Notes under the pieces: generated by a model
What the model was told of the DNA's origin: nothing
Database searches by the model: none
The model's input: the letters and a program-made list of their open reading frames with translations, nothing else
Made by a program: the position numbers and the translations under genes
Part shown: piece after piece, positions 60,584 through 64,000 of the stretch
Layout of the letters: each line of letters opens with the position of its first letter
How positions within the stretch are numbered: the stretch's first letter is position 1
Assembly (NCBI GenBank): GCA_017307755.1
Contig: JAFKGQ010000012.1
Coordinates: 434,001-498,000 of the forward strand
Length of the DNA stretch: 64,000 nucleotides
Source: Chitinophagaceae bacterium
Lineage (GTDB): Bacteria > Bacteroidota > Bacteroidia > Chitinophagales > Chitinophagaceae
Direction of reading: 5' to 3'

Positions 60584-62734
60584 ATGAGAAGATTCAGATT
60601 GCTGATGGCTTGTCTTTTACCTTTACAATTCCTTCATGCACAAGTTTACCAGCCAACCTGGGAGTCCCTTGACCAGCGTCCTGTACCTAAATGGTTCAAG
60701 GACGCCAAGTTCGGCATCTTTATCCATTGGGGAGTGTATTCCGTACCGGGATGGAGCAGCAAGGGGCAGTATGCGGAATGGTATCAGCAGGGGTTGATGA
60801 ATGGGGATACTCCCCGGATCAAATATCATAAGCAAAAATTTGGGGACCGCAGCTATTACCAATTAGCCGATGATTTCAAGGCGGAGCTGTACAATCCCGA
60901 TGAATGGGCCCGTATCATCGAGCGCTCGGGCGCCCGTTATGTGGTGCTGACTTCCAAACATCATGATGGCTGGGCCAACTGGCCGAGCGCACAGACGGCG
61001 CAAGCCTGGAGCATGCCCTGGAATGTCGGGGTGGCTGGGCCTCATCGCGATTTGCTGGGCGATCTTTTTACGGCTATACGCAAGACGTCGGTGCACCCGG
61101 GTATGTATTATTCTCTTTACGAATGGTTCAACCCCATCTGGAAGAAAGATAAGCCGACCTATGTCGCTACCTATATGTGGCCTCAGATGAAGGACCTTAT
61201 CAATACTTACCGTCCCGAGGTCTTTTGGACAGATGGTGACTGGGACGGGCCGGACACGCTGTGGAAGTCCCCGCAATTTCTGGCGTGGCTTTATAATGAA
61301 AGTCCGGTAAAGGATAAGGTAGTGACCTATGATCGCTGGGGCGCCGGCATCCGATTTCACCACGGAGGTGTCTATACACCCGAATATCAACCCAATGCAG
61401 ACTTTGAGGATCACCCGTGGGAAGAGAGCAGAGGGATGGGTTTTTCCTATGGGTACAACAGAGAGGAGGATTCCTGGGACTATAATTCGACGCAATCGCT
61501 GGTGCTGCAGCTGATAGACAAGGTTAGCAGGGGAGGGAACTTCCTGCTGGACATCGGACCGGATGAGCATGGCAAGATACCTCCTATCATGGAAGAGCGT
61601 CTGTTACAGATAGGCGACTGGATGAAGTACAATGAGGAGGCCATCTATGGGACCACCCGCTGGAGGACGCCTTCGCAATGGAGCGCTGGCCGGCAGGATT
61701 ACAAGCCCGCAGGCGGCGGCGGCGATCTGCTGTTGAAGCTTACGGTCGACCCAGATCCCGGCTATGCGGTGAAGGAATGCTTTTTTACCTACAATGCCGA
61801 ACACAACAATCTGTATGCGCTGTTGCCCCGATGGCCCGGCGCCGCCTTTACCATCCACGATCTGGCGCCTGCGCCCGGTACGAGGATCGAATTAATGGAG
61901 ACGCACGAAGCGTTACGATGGCATCAGCAGGATAATGACTGTGTCATTGAGCTGCCCGCCTATGACCCTAACCGCATGAAGAGCGCGTATGCGTATGTTA
62001 TTAAATTGTCCAATACCGGGGCTTTTGCACCCCGGGCCACCGTCAACGTGAGCTATCCCGGCAAGGCTATACAACCTTTGATCACCGTCGGTCAGCGGGA
62101 GGGTACAAAATATTTTTATACACTGGATGGTACAATCCCTACAGAAACATCATCTATATATACGCAGCCTTTTACGGTGGACAAGACCGTTACGTTGTCG
62201 GTGAGGGGTTTTAGGCAGGGAGGGCTGCCCGGTGCGGTGGCGGTCATCCCGCTGCAGGTGTTCGGCTGGACGCCTGCGATCAAGCCGGGCGCCACCAGAC
62301 CCGGGTTGAATTATACGGCCTTTGAAGGTCCTGCCGGCGGACTTCATTCCATCCAGGATCTGTCAGGGCTGTCGCCTGCCGGTGCAGGCTCCATTGCCGG
62401 TGTTTCTACAAAAGCGCTTACTCGGAAGGAAAATGCCGGTGCTGTGTTCGAAGGGTTTTTGAAGGTCCCTGCGGACGGTGTCTATACTTTTTATCTTTCT
62501 TCCGACGATGGCAGCGGCTTGTGGATCGACGGGCAGACTGCTATCGACAACGATGGCCTGCATGGGATGGAAGAACATTCTTCCGTGCGTATCCCTTTGA
62601 AAAAAGGATTTCATGTCATAAAGCTGGCTTATTTCAATGGGGCAGGCGACAGCGGTCTTTTGCTTCAATATGGGACGGAAGGACAGACTAAACGTCCCGT
62701 GCCAGATGGCCTTTTCTTTCAACCTGCAAATTGA
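60584..62734 (+). CDS. GH29 alpha-L-fucosidase with C-terminal PA14 domain
   Basis: This 716-residue secreted enzyme has a signal peptide (LLMACLLPLQFLHAQ). The GH29 barrel has KFGIFIHWGVYSVPGW, YVVLTSKHHDGWANWPS in part, and the nucleophile Asp217 in FWTDGDWDG. A beta domain follows to about residue 475. Next comes an FN3-associated/chitobiase-like segment (KYFYTLDGTIPTE) and a PA14 domain at about 565-716 (GVYTFYLSSDDGSGLWIDG in part), which often binds glycan. It removes terminal L-fucose. The next gene, a GH2, starts seven bases after its stop, so the two form an operon. Confidence 0.94.
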   Translation: MRRFRLLMACLLPLQFLHAQVYQPTWESLDQRPVPKWFKDAKFGIFIHWGVYSVPGWSSKGQYAEWYQQGLMNGDTPRIKYHKQKFGDRSYYQLADDFKAELYNPDEWARIIERSGARYVVLTSKHHDGWANWPSAQTAQAWSMPWNVGVAGPHRDLLGDLFTAIRKTSVHPGMYYSLYEWFNPIWKKDKPTYVATYMWPQMKDLINTYRPEVFWTDGDWDGPDTLWKSPQFLAWLYNESPVKDKVVTYDRWGAGIRFHHGGVYTPEYQPNADFEDHPWEESRGMGFSYGYNREEDSWDYNSTQSLVLQLIDKVSRGGNFLLDIGPDEHGKIPPIMEERLLQIGDWMKYNEEAIYGTTRWRTPSQWSAGRQDYKPAGGGGDLLLKLTVDPDPGYAVKECFFTYNAEHNNLYALLPRWPGAAFTIHDLAPAPGTRIELMETHEALRWHQQDNDCVIELPAYDPNRMKSAYAYVIKLSNTGAFAPRATVNVSYPGKAIQPLITVGQREGTKYFYTLDGTIPTETSSIYTQPFTVDKTVTLSVRGFRQGGLPGAVAVIPLQVFGWTPAIKPGATRPGLNYTAFEGPAGGLHSIQDLSGLSPAGAGSIAGVSTKALTRKENAGAVFEGFLKVPADGVYTFYLSSDDGSGLWIDGQTAIDNDGLHGMEEHSSVRIPLKKGFHVIKLAYFNGAGDSGLLLQYGTEGQTKRPVPDGLFFQPAN

Positions 62735-62741
62735 TGATCCG

Positions 62742-64000
62742 ATGAAATATATTTTGGTTTTCTGCGCCCTGGTACTGGGGGGCGCCTGTATTGCACAACC
62801 CGTTGCCCGTCAACATCTCAATTTCGACGAGGGCTGGAAATTCCACCTGGGTCATGCCACCGACCCGCACAGAGACTTTAATTACGGAATAGGAAATATC
62901 CTTGCAAAAACAGGAGACGCCGCCCATACTGCTATCAGCATGGATCTTGATGACAAGGGCTGGGACTCCGTCCGGCTGCCTCATGACTGGGTCGTCACTC
63001 TTCCCTTTGCGCATGTAGCCAACGGTGATGTGGATGCACATGGTTATCATGCTGTCGGAGGCCTTTTCCCTGAGAACAGCATCGGCTGGTACCGGAAGAC
63101 CTTTGCCATCAGCCGGGCCGACTCGGGCAAACGCTTTGTCGTTCAGTTTGACGGCGTTTTCCGCGACAGCAAGGTATGGATCAACAACTGTTATCTCGGT
63201 GGTCATTTCAGCGGCTATAGCGGCTCGTCATATGACATCACCGATTTCGTACGGTTCGACGGAAAGAACACCATTGTAGTACGTGTCGATGCCAGTCAGT
63301 ATGAGGGGTGGTTCTATGAAGGTGCGGGGATCTACCGGCATACCTGGTTGAATGTGTACGACAACCTTCACATTGCGCAGGATGGAGGAGTATATGTACG
63401 TACTTCGTCCATGGGAGACAAGACGACGGTGACCGTGACTACAAAAGTAGAGAACAGAAATATACAGGCGGTGTCGGCTACTGTCATGACATATATTACG
63501 GACAGGACCGGGAAGAGGCTGGCGCAAAGTAAGGAGCAGCCCCTGTCGCTGGCGATAAATGGGAAAGGGGAGATCGAGGATTCGATGGCTTTGACGGGTG
63601 CTGAGCGATGGTCGCTGGAGAACCCGTATTTGTATCGATGTGTAGCTTTGATCAGGTCCGGCGGCAAGACCGTCGACAGTCTGACCGTGAAATTTGGCGT
63701 CCGTACGGTCACGGTGGACAAGGACAAGGGGCTTTTTCTGAATGGGAAACCCGTGAAGATACAAGGAGTATGTTGTCACCAGGACCATGCGGGGGTAGGC
63801 AGCGCCCTGCCGGATTATTTACAATATTACAGGATACAATTGTTAAAGGAGATGGGGGTGAACGGCTATCGCACCAGCCACAATCCTCCTACGCCCGAAT
63901 TGCTGGACGCCTGTGACAGTCTGGGCATGCTGGTGTTGGATGAGACGCGTCTGCTCAACAGCGGGACTGAATATGGCGCTGAATGGGAAAAGCTGATCCT
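62742..64000 (+). CDS. GH2 beta-galactosidase-like enzyme, 5' part only
   Basis: This frame has no stop before the window edge, giving 419 complete codons of a longer gene. The ATG at 62742 starts a signal peptide (YILVFCALVLGGACIAQ). The GH2 sugar-binding domain contains FNFDEGWKF-like LNFDEGWKFHLG, VRLPHDWVV and SIGWYRKTF; the immunoglobulin-like domain ends at FGVRTVTVDKDKGLFLNGK in part; and the barrel begins with GVCCHQDHAGVGSALP and NGYRTSHNPPTPELLDACD in part, LGMLVLDETR. The catalytic Glu pair lies beyond the edge. This is typical of Bacteroidota beta-galactosidases but beta-glucuronidase or mannosidase activity is possible. It is co-transcribed with the fucosidase. Confidence 0.93.
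   Translation, partial: MKYILVFCALVLGGACIAQPVARQHLNFDEGWKFHLGHATDPHRDFNYGIGNILAKTGDAAHTAISMDLDDKGWDSVRLPHDWVVTLPFAHVANGDVDAHGYHAVGGLFPENSIGWYRKTFAISRADSGKRFVVQFDGVFRDSKVWINNCYLGGHFSGYSGSSYDITDFVRFDGKNTIVVRVDASQYEGWFYEGAGIYRHTWLNVYDNLHIAQDGGVYVRTSSMGDKTTVTVTTKVENRNIQAVSATVMTYITDRTGKRLAQSKEQPLSLAINGKGEIEDSMALTGAERWSLENPYLYRCVALIRSGGKTVDSLTVKFGVRTVTVDKDKGLFLNGKPVKIQGVCCHQDHAGVGSALPDYLQYYRIQLLKEMGVNGYRTSHNPPTPELLDACDSLGMLVLDETRLLNSGTEYGAEWEKLI

Noticed and set aside
1..64000. Mobile element, prophage or integrative element spanning the window
   Set aside because: No transposase, integrase, recombinase, phage structural gene, tRNA target or terminal repeat was seen. Only the small toxin-antitoxin pair hints at transfer.

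Overview
The window comes from a Bacteroidota genome, most likely a Chitinophagaceae-type soil or plant-associated glycan degrader. The evidence is two SusC/SusD pairs, an ECF-sigma/FecR pair feeding a SusC with an STN domain, many signal-peptide or lipoprotein glycosidases, weak Shine-Dalgarno signals, and several promoters that fit the Bacteroidota -7 motif TAnnTTTG. No taxonomic search could be run.

Region 1 (2-15094) is the 3' part of a polysaccharide utilisation locus: a truncated SusC, a SusD lipoprotein, a GH30 enzyme resembling endo-beta-1,6-galactanases, an SGNH hydrolase, a DUF5107-TPR protein, and a 1919-residue protein that joins GH2, GH88 and PL8 modules, each with its catalytic residues visible. 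A small antitoxin/PIN toxin pair with its own palindromic operator follows (15099-15775).

Region 2 (15862-21877) is a three-gene Planctomycete-type cytochrome operon: DUF1549/DUF1553, DUF1501 and a membrane c-type cytochrome carrying leucine-rich repeats and a chitobiase-like domain. A convergent AraC regulator then stands divergently to a GH78 alpha-L-rhamnosidase. Region 3 (25570-34249) is ECF sigma, FecR, SusC, SusD, a TlpA-like thioredoxin-fold protein and a DsbD-alpha-like protein, with no glycosidase; it looks like a trans-envelope-signalling uptake unit with a thiol-redox tail.

Region 4 (34303-36405) holds small envelope proteins. Region 5 (36457-41709) looks like a murein-peptide salvage island: a serine beta-lactamase/DD-peptidase-like domain fused to a VanX-like D-Ala-D-Ala dipeptidase, a MurR/RpiR regulator, and divergently a DUF1611 (DgcN-like) gene and an enolase-superfamily (DgcA-like) epimerase. 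Region 6 (41778-49414) holds the oddest gene, a GH130 glycoside-phosphorylase domain fused to a response-regulator receiver domain. Next to it lie a GT4 glycosyltransferase fused to an alpha-barrel domain, and a large PAS hybrid histidine kinase with two receivers and an Hpt domain.

Region 7 (49504-64000) is mixed accessory content: DUF6624, DUF3472, a DHFR-like reductase, PhzF, a GH32 fructanase, a proline-rich DUF6515-like protein, two membrane proteins, a LacI regulator divergent from a myo-inositol oxygenase, an ArsR regulator, a GH29 alpha-L-fucosidase with a PA14 domain, and the start of a second GH2 enzyme that runs off the end. No tRNA, rRNA, CRISPR array, transposase or phage gene was seen.
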